Source: Metarhizium brunneum
Taxonomy: Eukaryota > Ascomycota > Sordariomycetes > Hypocreales > Clavicipitaceae
Direction: 5' to 3'
Assembly (NCBI RefSeq): GCF_013426205.1
Contig: NC_089426.1
Location: 3,100,001-3,164,000 of the forward strand
DNA length: 64,000 nucleotides
The translations under genes and the position numbers were made by a program. The notes beneath the pieces are model-generated. The model saw nothing but the letters and a program-made list of their open reading frames with translations, was not told the origin of the DNA and did not search any database. Shown here one piece after another: positions 25,101 to 35,724 of the stretch. Numbering within the stretch: position 1 is the stretch's first letter; each line of letters opens with the position of its first letter.

Positions 25101-25659
25101 AAGAGCAGGCATAGCATCCGTAGAGCAGTTAAAGATGGTATTAGCAGGCAAGACAACCCCACAGGCTGCTGGTATTCCCGGCACGGAGGACGATAGCGAC
25201 GAGAGCATGATCAGCTGCGAGTACAGCGTGTCTGAGAACAGTTTTAACCCTGCTGCTTCGCAAGCAGATGCTCCTGCCACAACAGGCGAGGCGCTTGCAC
25301 GATCACTCTCTGCCTCGGCGTCCCTTAAGGGGGGACCGCTGTCATCCAATCCGGCCTCCCAAGACGGCGGCGGGCTACCCGTATTCCACAGACACGGGGA
25401 AGATGACGACGAAGTGCCTCCCGTCCCACCATTACCCAACCTGAGCTCGCTATCAAGCAGGGTGGGCATGCAATCCATTGAGTCTCCCTCGAGCAGGCGC
25501 ACGCTTGCCAGCCGCGGAGGTGAAAGTCTACGATCGCATTCCATGCGGGTTCGGGAAGAGAGCAGCAGTAAGGGCATAGACTTGCAGGAACTTTTAAGGG
25601 GAATAGATAGCCGATCAGGCGAAGGAAGCTTGGGCAATCTTACGAAACCGCCGTATTAG
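22160..25659 (+). CDS. EFR3: EFR3-like plasma-membrane scaffold for PI4-kinase
   Basis: Two exons, 22160-22374 and 22497-25659 (intron 122 nt, GTACGT...TAG, phase 2), encode 1125 residues. The N-terminus matches the conserved EFR3 start: two early cysteines in a basic context (residues ~8 and 19, candidate palmitoylation sites), then LKCYPR and PNSSELSYLLFYAASRRSKIQKIG. A long helical-repeat body follows to about residue 800. The last ~300 residues are low-complexity (Ser, Pro, Gly, Thr) with acidic patches, likely disordered. Yeast Efr3 anchors the Stt4 PI4-kinase complex at the plasma membrane to make PI4P, and the same role is expected here. The polar tail ends with a segment containing SSKGIDLQELLRGIDS, possibly a binding motif. 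Confidence 0.93.
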
Positions 25660-28006
25660 GTAACGCGGCTAAAGAAAAATGTAATTCACTTATTATACCA
25701 CCTGTACGACAAGCATGGTACAGAATAGCCAATGAATGGCTGGAAGAGATGGCGGAGCAAATGTATTTACAGCAGGGAGTAATATCGCAGTATCTAGGTT
25801 ACGGAGGGTGATGTGTACCAGGGAAGAAGGAAGTTATCAAGTATGAGAAAAGATATCTTGGGCGAGACATTGGTGGTTGGAAGGGGTCAGCGTATTAAAG
25901 GCAGCATAGCACCGCACAGCAGACACAGCAAAGCACAGCAGCATGTCACCGCAGAACAAAGCATGCATGGTAAGCTCGGAGCGCTGTGAGCGTTAGACAA
26001 AAGCGACAGCGAATACATATTCCCCGTTTGAATGACAGTTTTGGACATGTGTGATGACGAGAATGTGCCGCCTTGGCGATGTGATGTCAGCTGCATGGGC
26101 TGATATGACTGTACTGTGCTACACGGGGACGGGCGAAAAGAAAAAAAAAAAAAAAAGGAGAGAGGCTTAGTTTGCTGACGACTTGATTGGGGAGTACCTC
26201 GACAAGTATATGTTGATGGTGACGGCATTTTTTTCACTCGACACCAGGGAGATACGTGACTGTACTCTGTACGGTGTACCTGGCAGCGCATGCAACTGAC
26301 AATTGCTGTCTGGAGCACGTGGTTGATTCAATGACTCGTCAATCTGTTCCGGGCACCACCCTGGCCTGGCTACAGTCAAGCAGTACCTTGTGTGTCAAGT
26401 CAAGTGTTTTGTTTGCAACATGGACGTATGATGATGCTCTCTACGGAATACCTAGCCAACCAAAAAAACCCAGTGAGTGGCGTCGATGACTTTCCGGATG
26501 GCGTCTGCCTTCCACGTGGAGCACCGAGAGAGCTGCCCACCCCCGTGAAAATCACCTTGACGGCGAGAAATTGAGTTTAAAAAAGCTCCGCGGGTGGGTG
26601 CCATTGGCGAGTGTTGCGTATTTGGCCTGCTCGTGGGGAGGGGGTTTGCCCACGAGCGGTGCTAGCAGCGCCGAGGCTTGCGCATATGATGTCTGGTGTT
26701 TTGCAGTGGGAAGTCGGTGCTGCTGGCGAGGGATGCTTGGCGGACCAGATGGCTATTCCTGGCCGCCTGGGCGTCAGTCGGATACGGGCACCGCTGAGGT
26801 TGACTGGGTCCAGTCGTGTCTGGTGGGTGACAGGTGTGGATCGAGTCAATCGTCTTGTGGTCAATTGATGGATGATGTTTGTCGTCTGCGGCTGCCCAGT
26901 TGTTGACGGAGAGGCGGGGAGGCGGGGGGAATGAGGGGAAAGGGTTGCTGCTAGCCAGCGGAATCATCGTGGACTGTCATCAACTAACGGCATGTGGTCC
27001 ATGTGTAAAGCACTTAAGTAGTTGGGTCTCGACACGGAGCGTTGGAGAGTGGAATCAATTGCTTGCAAGACGTCTGGTCTGGTCTGGTTCAAAGACGCGC
27101 AATGCTTGACGGGAGGCGGAAGGCGGCACTGGGGCTGTGCCGATCGGGGCAATGCCAACCCGCCAGGCAGCACACACAGCGCGGGCAAGACCGCCGAGAC
27201 CTTTGAACATTGAATTAACTGGACAATGGAGGCTGCGCTGCCAAACTGCCGGGGCGGGGCGACTGGAGTCGAGATTGGCCGTGGGGCAAACGGCATGCAT
27301 ACCAGGAACAAACTGGTCCCGTTGTACGTACATGTACCATCTACGGAGTGTCCCGTACAATCAGTCCCCTTCCATTGAAAACCCCGGCACTCTTTGTTTG
27401 TTGGCGTGAGGCCCTGTAGTAGTAGTAGCAGTAGCCAGCGGTCCGTGTCCGAGTTGGATGGTTGTCTTCGCCCTGCCCGAGCCTTCCCTTTTGACGACTT
27501 GCCATTTTCTCCTGGGCTAATCCACGACTCCAAAAGCCTCAAGGTTCTTCGCAGCAGTCTCTTTCCCGGATTACTGCATTGAATCGATTCCAGATGCCGC
27601 CCACGTCCAAGTAAAGACGGCAGCTCCGACGAGAGCCTTTGTTCCGAATCGGCGCCTGGAGCCAGCCAAGACCGCCTGGGGACACAAACGACGGAACCGT
27701 CAGGGTTTGAAATTTCGCATCAACCTGGACCTGGATCGCGCACTGCCTGGCCCAGTGCTCTCACCTATCGACCTGGGAGGAACCTAGCTGCTGCGGCATA
27801 CGTACCGTTATTTTGAAAGAGGCCGACTTCACCACCGTGCTTGAAACCGGCGCCCTTTGGCCGAAAGCAACATCGTCGAGATCTTGCTGGCAAAGGTCCG
27901 TGATTAGCTTGGGACGCCAGATCCTCGAAATCTCTCCCAACACAACAACCCGGGCCCGGCACAACTGGGCTCTGTTCAGTTACCTGGACTTTCCAATCTT
28001 GCCATC
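25660..28006. other. 2.35 kb intergenic stretch
   Basis: No gene is supported. It holds the EFR3 3' flank, an A17-type run near 26139-26156, a G-rich segment at about 26914-26944 with four or more G-tracts, a CTCCGTA-related motif near 27341, and a TAGTAG microsatellite near 27417-27434. The longest frame (minus strand, 26964-27542, 192 residues) has no motif. Confidence 0.5.
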
Positions 28007-28723
28007 ATGAGCAGCACATGGCAGGATCTCGCACCGCCTCAAGAAAGCCCTGACCATCCGTCGCAGTCTATACCAAACGCCGCCTATCCTGAGGCCCCGT
28101 ACCAGCCGGGGAGTGGATTCCATGGAGATGCCAGCACACCGGCATCGACAAGCCTCGCAACTTCTGTAACCGGAAACAACACCACGTCCTATTCGGCATC
28201 ATCGACTGCCTCTCCAAACCAATCGGCTGCCCACACTGGGCCGTCGTCGTGGCACCAAACTGCAGTGCTGTCCACTTCTATGCCAGACAGCCCGCCGCCG
28301 CCCTATGTTCGTGACCAACATTCAAGTCCTTACATAACGGCACAGACACGGCCAGCATCCCATTGGACCGGCACGCAGAGCAACCGGCGGGTTGAGCAAC
28401 CGGATTCTGTCCCATTGCAAAGACTACCACCAGCAGCATCATCCCAGTGTTACCGGGAACGATCAGCAGCATCCATAGCACAACACGATCAACTGCCGTC
28501 GGCTTATACTACTGGAAGTGGTAGCATCACTGCATCGACGCGAACCGTAAAACTTGGCTCGGTAGCGGAGGCACGGCGGCGTCGAAGACGACGTGTTATC
28601 ATCTGCCTCGTCCTCCTGGCCGCCGTCATCGTCTTCGTGCTGGCCCTGACCATAGGAATCGCTCTAGGGGTCTTAAAAAACACGGCACGGGACGATAGGA
28701 ATAACGGCCCGGTCGTGAAATAG
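28007..28723 (+). CDS. Single-pass membrane protein with PPxY motif, unrecognised
   Basis: Single-exon frame of 238 residues. About 185 residues are rich in Ser, Thr, Pro and Gln with no predicted globular fold, then an Arg cluster (RRRRRR, ~190-196) is followed by a 27-residue hydrophobic span (~197-223, VIICLVLLAAVIVFVLALTI...) and a short 15-residue tail. Basic residues before the span suggest an N-in, C-out topology. A PPPPY sequence at residues 96-100 fits the PPxY consensus bound by WW domains of Rsp5/Nedd4 ubiquitin ligases. The composition break at the membrane span argues for a real gene rather than chance. Function unknown; a Rsp5 adaptor is one possibility, based only on the motif. 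Confidence 0.65.
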   Translation: MSSTWQDLAPPQESPDHPSQSIPNAAYPEAPYQPGSGFHGDASTPASTSLATSVTGNNTTSYSASSTASPNQSAAHTGPSSWHQTAVLSTSMPDSPPPPYVRDQHSSPYITAQTRPASHWTGTQSNRRVEQPDSVPLQRLPPAASSQCYRERSAASIAQHDQLPSAYTTGSGSITASTRTVKLGSVAEARRRRRRRVIICLVLLAAVIVFVLALTIGIALGVLKNTARDDRNNGPVVK

Positions 28724-31700
28724 GTGCTCGTGTATGGAGTGTCGGTGGCATTTGAAACCACCGGACCGCGTTGCCATGCAGGCATATGCCATGAATCGAT
28801 TGACTGGCAGGGTTCTGCACTGACCTAGCCTCGCCACGCCATCACTGCACTGCACTGCATTCTAGGTTTCGGACTTGGGTTGTTTCCTGCATTTATCTGT
28901 GGCGGGCATGTGGTTGGGGCCAGGGCCAGGGCCATGGAACATGAAATGCTGGCTGGTGATAAAAGTCACGCTTGTTGTATACATAGGGTGGCCGGCGCAA
29001 ATTGGGGACTACTTGGGACAGCGAATTGGTATTGTGTATTGGCATTACTGCACTGAGCCTATCATGCACTTGCAGCGTTTGAATTAAGTTTGACATACAA
29101 TTGATTCAAGGGTGAAAAAAAGTAAGACTTAACCGAGAGCCCGAGGACCTTTGCCCAATTCAATATTCTTGGCTTCTGGGCTTCGTAGCTCCCACAGGGA
29201 AGGTGCGCTCACTCAGCCGCGCTACGTGGAAGTCGCGACCTGCACCAGCAATTGAGCCTTGCTACGGAGTACGGAGTACTACTCCATGCATTTCCCTGCA
29301 TCTGCCTTCAACTGCACTGGGACCGTTGACCGTAGACGACACCTGATCTCTGTTTGTGTAACGCCACCCTCTGACTGATCAGCAAGCATCCGCATCTTCA
29401 CCGGTCTACGACCAAAGCATTTTCAACCCAACATCAACATGGCAGACATGATAAACGTCAAATTCATGATGCTGTGATGGCGTTGGAGAGGGAGGACTCT
29501 CGCGTTGGCTGTCCACGTGCCCTTCCCCTGCATTCACTAACCAGGCATTAGGAGAAAAGGCGGCTGCGGCTTGTGCATCATCCACCCTTTGCCCAACACT
29601 TGAAGTTTTGGTGCAAAGCAACAACGGACTTGGCGTTTGATATCACCGGGATCGGTACCGCCCGCTCCGAATGGTGTTTTCTCCGTTCCCAATGGCAAGC
29701 CTACATGGTATCCGCGGCGTTTGCTTGGTCCCTTCTTGCGAGCTTCCCTTGACATACGATGGCACTAGTAGGCACGTCGCCTGCATACTCTGGTGACAAT
29801 GTCAACTGCCGAGATGTGGGCTATGGGACTGTCACGGCTATTATTGCGAGATGGAGACCTGCACGGAGCAACTACATACGATTTCTTCCTTGTTTTGTTT
29901 CAACTGACAGAGAATCCTATCGACCTTCCGTCAGCTGCCTCTGGAAATACTACGAATTTGTTGGGGAAACCAAGCGCAGTAAAATACAATCATGGCAACA
30001 GCTTGTCTGGTTGCTCTGCGATACCGAGTCTCGTGCTGACTTCCCTCACCTTATACATGCAACAGGTCTGGTGGGACATGTAGCACTACCGCCCCCCATG
30101 GATCGCTGAAGGAAGCATACCAGACATTGTAGGGTCGGTGTTGCAATGACTTGCGTTGCCCGAGTTGACCCACCGTGGCGCCATCGCAAGAGTCAACTGA
30201 TGTGTGGTATTCAGACGCCACCGTGTTCATGGTGCGCGCCTCAAATTCAATTCTCAATCTTGCAATATAAGAGACTAACAGGTCTATACGGAGTACCGCA
30301 AGGGCAGCGCCCGATTGCATCACGTCCTATGGATGAGGAATCCTTGAGTCATAACCCCTATCATATTGCCAAGCTAGAAAAGAGTGCATGACTACCGAGT
30401 ACTGCGTGAGGGTTGGCATGGTGGCATTGCATGGTGGTGGACATTTATCCAAATGGAGGTTACTGATGCCCAGGATCGACGGCGCCACCGGCACAGGCGC
30501 CCGTGTTTCTGGAAGTCGAGACCCTTGTAGAGATTGATTTTAGGGCATCAATCAAAGCGGAAGCAGTGGCCACGGCTCCGGGCATCGTCGAAGCGTGGTG
30601 TTGGCGACGAACTCCGGTCCCGTGGGATAACTCGATAGGCCTCAGCTAATGACGAGTTGACCAGAGAGGACTGCAGCTCGGCACCCGCCACCGAACGCTG
30701 GGACAGCGCCGCATGGCCCAATAATTTACCGTCTTTGGATCCAGGAATAAGCCGCCGTACCTGATTATCCCGTCGGTGCTTGCCTACTAGGCATCGATAT
30801 GCAGCTAATTCACCCAGCAGCATGGAGAGAGAGCAGGGGCTTGCCAGCAACTGCTGCTGTGTAATACCAACGACGCTTGGACTTGGCGGCGAATATTAAC
30901 GAGGATGCCTGTGGCATTGGCCGATACACCAGCTTTGGGCGACCTAACATTCGACTGACAAGGAGGGCAGCTCGCAGAACAAAGTACATACGCAACTGAC
31001 AACACACCATTCTGACTAAGGCTGTGCCTCGTACTCGTCCGTCAAAGCCGCTGCTGCGCAGTGCAATATTACGGAATCGATTTCTCTTTTCACTCTGCCT
31101 GCGTTCCCTTGGACAAGGTTTCGATGACAAGTTGTACTTTGGGTTGCCTCTCTTTCCGTCCCGTCTTTGCCCTTCGCATGGACCAGGTCTGCATCAACCA
31201 AACATCCCCACCTTCTGGTTAGGGGCTGACATGGCTCGAATTTTTGGGCTGAATGGAGAATTGTATTCTGTACAATACAAGACGTGGAGAGGAGGACATG
31301 GCACATCCACAGTTTGCCAGATGTCGGTCCAGGTTGACTGAAAGTTGCTTCTGAGGCCTTATCTGGACATCGGGCGACTTATTTATGACGGTTTGGCGCT
31401 TCATGTGGGAGCTTTAGGCCCCGCCTTCCGGAGCCTCCCCGGGCTGAGACTTGTAAGAAGCAACTAAATAATCATTTTTCTCGGCCAAGGGCATGTGTCC
31501 AAAGGTTACTGGGCTCACTCGCGCCTCTTTTGAATCAAAATAGGTGACGTGCCTTCAACCTTTGGTGGCATTGGTTTAGGACTCTCTTCCCCCGGACGGC
31601 GTATGGAGTATGGAGTACGGAGTACGGAGTACACCACAGAAAGCCATACGAGAGATAACTTAGCGACGCCGTCGACAAGTCAGTTGTGCTCTGACGAGAC

Positions 31701-32673
31701 GCAACCATTTTCTCTCTCCTCCCCCTTTCAGCACATGGCGCCCCACCGCGGCTCCATCGTTGGCCTCTCCGTGCCGCCCTTGTTGTCGCGAGAGATTGGG
31801 TTCAGCATTCTGCGTTATATGCCACTCCAGGCCCGAGTAGTATAACTATGCTGGCTGCGCCAGCGCCAACGGACGCCTCTGCCTTGACGTGTTGACTCGT
31901 TGCGACATCGACTCAAGCCACTCCCACATAGCCGCCTCGAGTCTTGGCACTCCAGGAAACACGGCCATTGCCCCTCGCAAGGGACCCCAAGCCGCACCGA
32001 CACGGACGACAGACTCACCGAGGCATACACAAGTGTTCTCGGGCGCTCCCACCAACAAGTCGTACCGGTCCTGGACTGGCTTGTTCACAAGACAAGGGCA
32101 GCAAGGCACGACTCAAAACGTTGTCTTCGTCTCCTTCCCCCCACCCGCCACTTGAAAGGCGATCCAGACCTGCAGCTCCAACCATCTCTGTCTTAGCAGG
32201 CTGCAACTCAGGAACTGCGAGAACCAAGAAATCTTCAGTCCCTCGCAGGCCCTAGCACACCCAGCAGACCCTAGTAATAACCCTTTGCGCCTCCAGTGTC
32301 TTCATAGTCCCGCAACCCCCCATCCGCCTGTGGTTCTTATCCCCCCTTCACCGCCCTCGGATACCACCAGAAACGTACACAGAGCCTGCCTGGGCAATTG
32401 CTTGTCTGCCTGGAACGCCATCAATTGAAACCTTACTTCAACCTCCAAACTTCGGCCGAGCTCTTCATTGACTCCAAGGGAGGACGCGGTCTTGCGCCCG
32501 TGTTGTTGCAGGACAACTCCAGCCCGCCTGATAACTACGACCCGCTGCTGAGGCTTTGTAGACCTTGCGGCGCGCATTGTCGGATCATCCAGGCTTGCTA
32601 CCAGTTCATTGCCGCGCAGCTCTGCGCTTCCGCACACTGAGCCAATTCCGAGAATCCAGATTTAGTTCTGAGC
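28724..32673. other. 3.95 kb gene-free stretch before RSR1
   Basis: No convincing gene. It contains two tandem clusters of the TACGGAGTAC-type motif (29263-29285 and 31601-31634) and a single copy at 30287-30296. A frame at 31736-31845 starts with ATG but stops after 36 residues. The last kilobase is C/T-rich and may be a long RSR1 leader. Confidence 0.5.
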
Positions 32674-33771
32674 ATGGCACCGCGGTATCAGTATCCAGCC
32701 AGGTATTTTTGACATAGCAATTGGTCTTTCCTGCAAAGGCTCACTCGAGTTTCAATCATCCAACTAACTAGCCTCTCTGGTGTAGTCGCGAGCTACATGT
32801 TGTGGTTCTTGGGGCCGGTTCGTTCATTCATTCCTAATACCCCTCAACCGCATCAATCTTGTCCTAACTGTGATTTATTTCTCCAGGCGGCGTGGGCAAG
32901 AGTTGTTTGACTGGTGAGCGTCTCCTGTTTAGGACTACTAAAACAGATGAACTTTGGATTCTCATGCTCTTTGCTAGCGCAATTCGTTCACAACGAGTGG
33001 ATTGAGAGTTATGACCCGACTATAGAAGATTCATATCGAACGCATATTCAAGTAGATGTGAGTTGTGTCAGGTGGATGGAAACATTTATTTCGCGGCTGA
33101 CTAGTGAAACCAGGGCCGTCAAGTCGTTTTAGAAATGTGAGTATTGTCGCTCTTGTAGACCGCAGGCCCAAAGATGATTTCTGACTGATATACTTTAGTC
33201 TTGACACTGCAGGGACTGAGCAGTTTGGTATGTTCACGTGCGTTGTTCTACATGATTTGTACTGACACGGACAAGTTGCAATGCGAGACTTATACATGAA
33301 GACTGGCCAAGGGTTCCTTCTTGTATTCAGTATAACATCCCCATCGTCACTAAACGAATTAGCTGGACTACGGGAGGAAATCCTTCGCATCAAAGACGAC
33401 GAGAATGTACCGATGGTCATTGTCGGCAACAAGGCAGACCTCGAAGAGAACCGTGCCGTGCAGAGAGCCAAAGGGTTTTCGATATCACAACGATGGGGCG
33501 CGCCTTACTATGAGGCTAGCGCCAGAACGAGAAGTGAGAACATACTCGCCGCCTCACCCAACCCTCTGTTAAGCTAACAGAGCCTACAGCCAATGTCGAA
33601 GAAGTGTTTATTGATTTATGTCGACAAATGTTGCGGAAGGATGACGATTACCTAGGGACCACTGAGACTGACGACAGTGGGTTCAAATTTGATGGCTTCC
33701 GTGGCGGGCATAAGCGCAGACGACGAATGAGAACTCGAGAAAAGGACCATCCTAGATGCGCCATTCTGTAG
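32674..33771 (+). CDS. RSR1: RSR1/BUD1-type (Rap family) small GTPase
   Basis: Eight exons (32674-32702, 32786-32817, 32887-32913, 32978-33057, 33114-33136, 33199-33227, 33276-33533, 33590-33771) encode 219 residues. All GTPase motifs are restored by the joins: P-loop GAGGVGKS, effector YDPTIEDSY, DTAGTEQF, NKAD and EASART. Thr in place of Gln in DTAGTEQF is the Rap/Rsr1 hallmark that separates it from Ras. The C-terminus has a basic stretch (HKRRRRMR) and ends CAIL, a CAAX box favouring geranylgeranylation. Rsr1 acts at the plasma membrane in polarity and bud or branch-site choice upstream of Cdc42. Four internal exons are only 23-32 nt long and introns are 48-83 nt. Confidence 0.96.
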
Positions 33772-34674
33772 AGCTGTCAGGCTTGCCTGCATTATTATTA
33801 TTATTTATTTATTTTGCAAGAGGGGGAGGAAATCCCGCATAGAATTCATTGACCACACGAAGGTCGAGTGGAGGGAGGGAATGGCACCATTTGACGGGAT
33901 ATGACAGATCGCATTTTACTCTTTCAAAAGCATTTCGCCAACAAAGGCATGTCATGGTTATGGGGTTGGGTCTCGCAGTCACTCCCCCTTCCCTGGTCAT
34001 GACTTCCATTTGACTCAGCAATATCGACGACGAAGCAACTCTTGTCACACACAACTTACTGGGGGAACACTTGCCATGGTTAGTTAGGACACTCAACTAT
34101 ACCGGCACAAGAACTCGAATGATATCCGGGAGAACATGTGGTAATGTTTGGTGGGAGCGGGGAGGAGACAGGCCAAAGTGTCACAAGTGGTTGATTGCCT
34201 GATGAGAAGATGAGGAAAAGAAAACATGGGTACGGAGTAGACGGCGTTTCTAGACGGGGTTCCAATTTGTTTGCTTCTATTTTTCTTTTTCAACCATGTC
34301 ATACCTGCATATCTTCACGTGTCAGAAATAGGATATACTCGATTGGGAGGCCGGAGATCTGGTACATGGCCAACTTGACTGTTCTTTTTTTTTTGTTCCG
34401 GGCTATGTACATTTGCCGAGTGTCGGTATATGAATAAAGATCTTTGGCTTTGCAACCGCTGGGTTACGAAGAGACGGACAAGATGAAACCGCCTATCCGT
34501 TCTATGCCTCGAGCACGTCCATCCAAATGGTGGTTGCAGACATGTGTCCAAGACCAGGCGAGACCATGGTGCTGAAACACGAATGCCAAACCTAGGATTC
34601 GCAGTGTTGCTTGAGTGACCGCTCTGCATATTATTTTTTCTTCTTCTTCTCTTCTTGATCAAATGTCCATCGTC
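33772..34674. other. Convergent 3' region, RSR1 and SDR
   Basis: 903 bp between convergent stops. It has an ATT/TTTA microsatellite at 33791-33815 just after the RSR1 stop, a GTACGGAGTA copy at 34231-34240, and T-rich tracts that could hold polyadenylation signals. No gene is seen. Confidence 0.5.
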
Positions 34675-35724
34675 TCAGCGTCCGAATATCTTGAGAAGAA
34701 TATCTAGAAAAAAGGCAAACGCCCCACGAAGCTGAGTAACTCGGTTCATCATATGAATATAGCGAAACGTAAACGCATCAACCTCATCATAGTCGTGGGC
34801 GTAGATTTCCCACGCTGCCCGGCCTCTCCCGTCGCCCTCGTGTTCCGCAACGGGGATTTCTCCCTCTGGCGCGTCCTTCAACGGCGGGCCGACGGCTAAC
34901 GAGCGCCCCGAAATAGATTCATCTGCCACGAGGCGCGTGGCGGCCTCGACTACGTCTGGGATGGTCGCGCCGCCAGCGGTGCCCGCGAGAAAAACAACGT
35001 CCGCTAGTAGGGGGAGCATGCGGCTCTGTTGGACAAAGTACGGCGCCAGCATGTTGACGCGCAACTTGCCGCTCTGCATGAAGGAGGTCGTGCGTAGGGA
35101 GCGGAAGAGCCCGCACACGGCGTGCTTGGACATGGTGTAGTGCGTCTGGCCGGGCAGCGGGGCGATGGAGGCGAGTGAACCGATGAGGAGGAGGCATTTT
35201 GTGGTGCTTGTGTCCTGGGAGAAGTGGTGGAGGGCGAGGTGGGTGGTGTATATGACGCCGGTGATGTTGACGTCTATGGTTGCCGTGGAGGGCTTGGGAA
35301 GCTTGCCGTTGACGAGGGACGGATTCTCAAAGTTATAGCCCTCGGAGCTCTGGATTATTCCCGCATTGGGGACGACAATGTCGATCCTGCGGTAGGGGGA
35401 GAGGCGGATGGCAGCTTCGAAGAGGGATGTCTGGTCGTCCCAGCTTGCTACGTTGCAAGAGACGTAGGCGAATGTGCTTGATGGGTGGAGGGTGCGCAGC
35501 TGTGCAACGAGGGATTCGCCGGACGGAGAGTCGACGTCTCCGATGATGATGTGTGCGCCGTGAGAGGCCCAACGGCGGACCATGTGTGATCCGAGGCCAT
35601 TGGCGCCGCCGGTGATGACGATGGTTTTGTTACGGAGGGTGGATGGGTCGTAGCGTTTAGTGAGGTCGACGGGGGGAGATTGCTGGATCGTTTTGGCGAT
35701 GGACCACGGTGATTCTGTCGACAT
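34675..35724 (-). CDS. Short-chain dehydrogenase/reductase
   Basis: Single-exon gene of 349 residues. TGGANGLG (~38-45) is the cofactor-binding loop, an acidic residue after beta-2 (IGDVDS) suggests NAD(H), NAG is in VVPNAGI (~118-120), and the active site shows Ser in LLIGSLAS and YTMSK 13 residues later. The C-terminus extends ~80 residues beyond the Rossmann core and ends with a hydrophobic segment (GAFAFFLDILLKIF), perhaps a membrane contact. Length and motifs resemble fungal 15-hydroxyprostaglandin-dehydrogenase-like SDRs, many of which sit in secondary-metabolite loci, but no partner enzymes flank it here. Substrate unknown. It is convergent with RSR1. Confidence 0.9.
   Translation of the reverse strand: MSTESPWSIAKTIQQSPPVDLTKRYDPSTLRNKTIVITGGANGLGSHMVRRWASHGAHIIIGDVDSPSGESLVAQLRTLHPSSTFAYVSCNVASWDDQTSLFEAAIRLSPYRRIDIVVPNAGIIQSSEGYNFENPSLVNGKLPKPSTATIDVNITGVIYTTHLALHHFSQDTSTTKCLLLIGSLASIAPLPGQTHYTMSKHAVCGLFRSLRTTSFMQSGKLRVNMLAPYFVQQSRMLPLLADVVFLAGTAGGATIPDVVEAATRLVADESISGRSLAVGPPLKDAPEGEIPVAEHEGDGRGRAAWEIYAHDYDEVDAFTFRYIHMMNRVTQLRGAFAFFLDILLKIFGR

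Noticed and set aside
24987..25637. Minus-strand 216-residue frame
   Set aside because: Antisense to the low-complexity tail of EFR3; its Ser/Leu-rich composition mirrors that region.
31736..31845. Short frame starting MAPHRGSIVG
   Set aside because: Stops after 36 residues, and no splice donor leads to a supported downstream exon. It may lie in the RSR1 leader.
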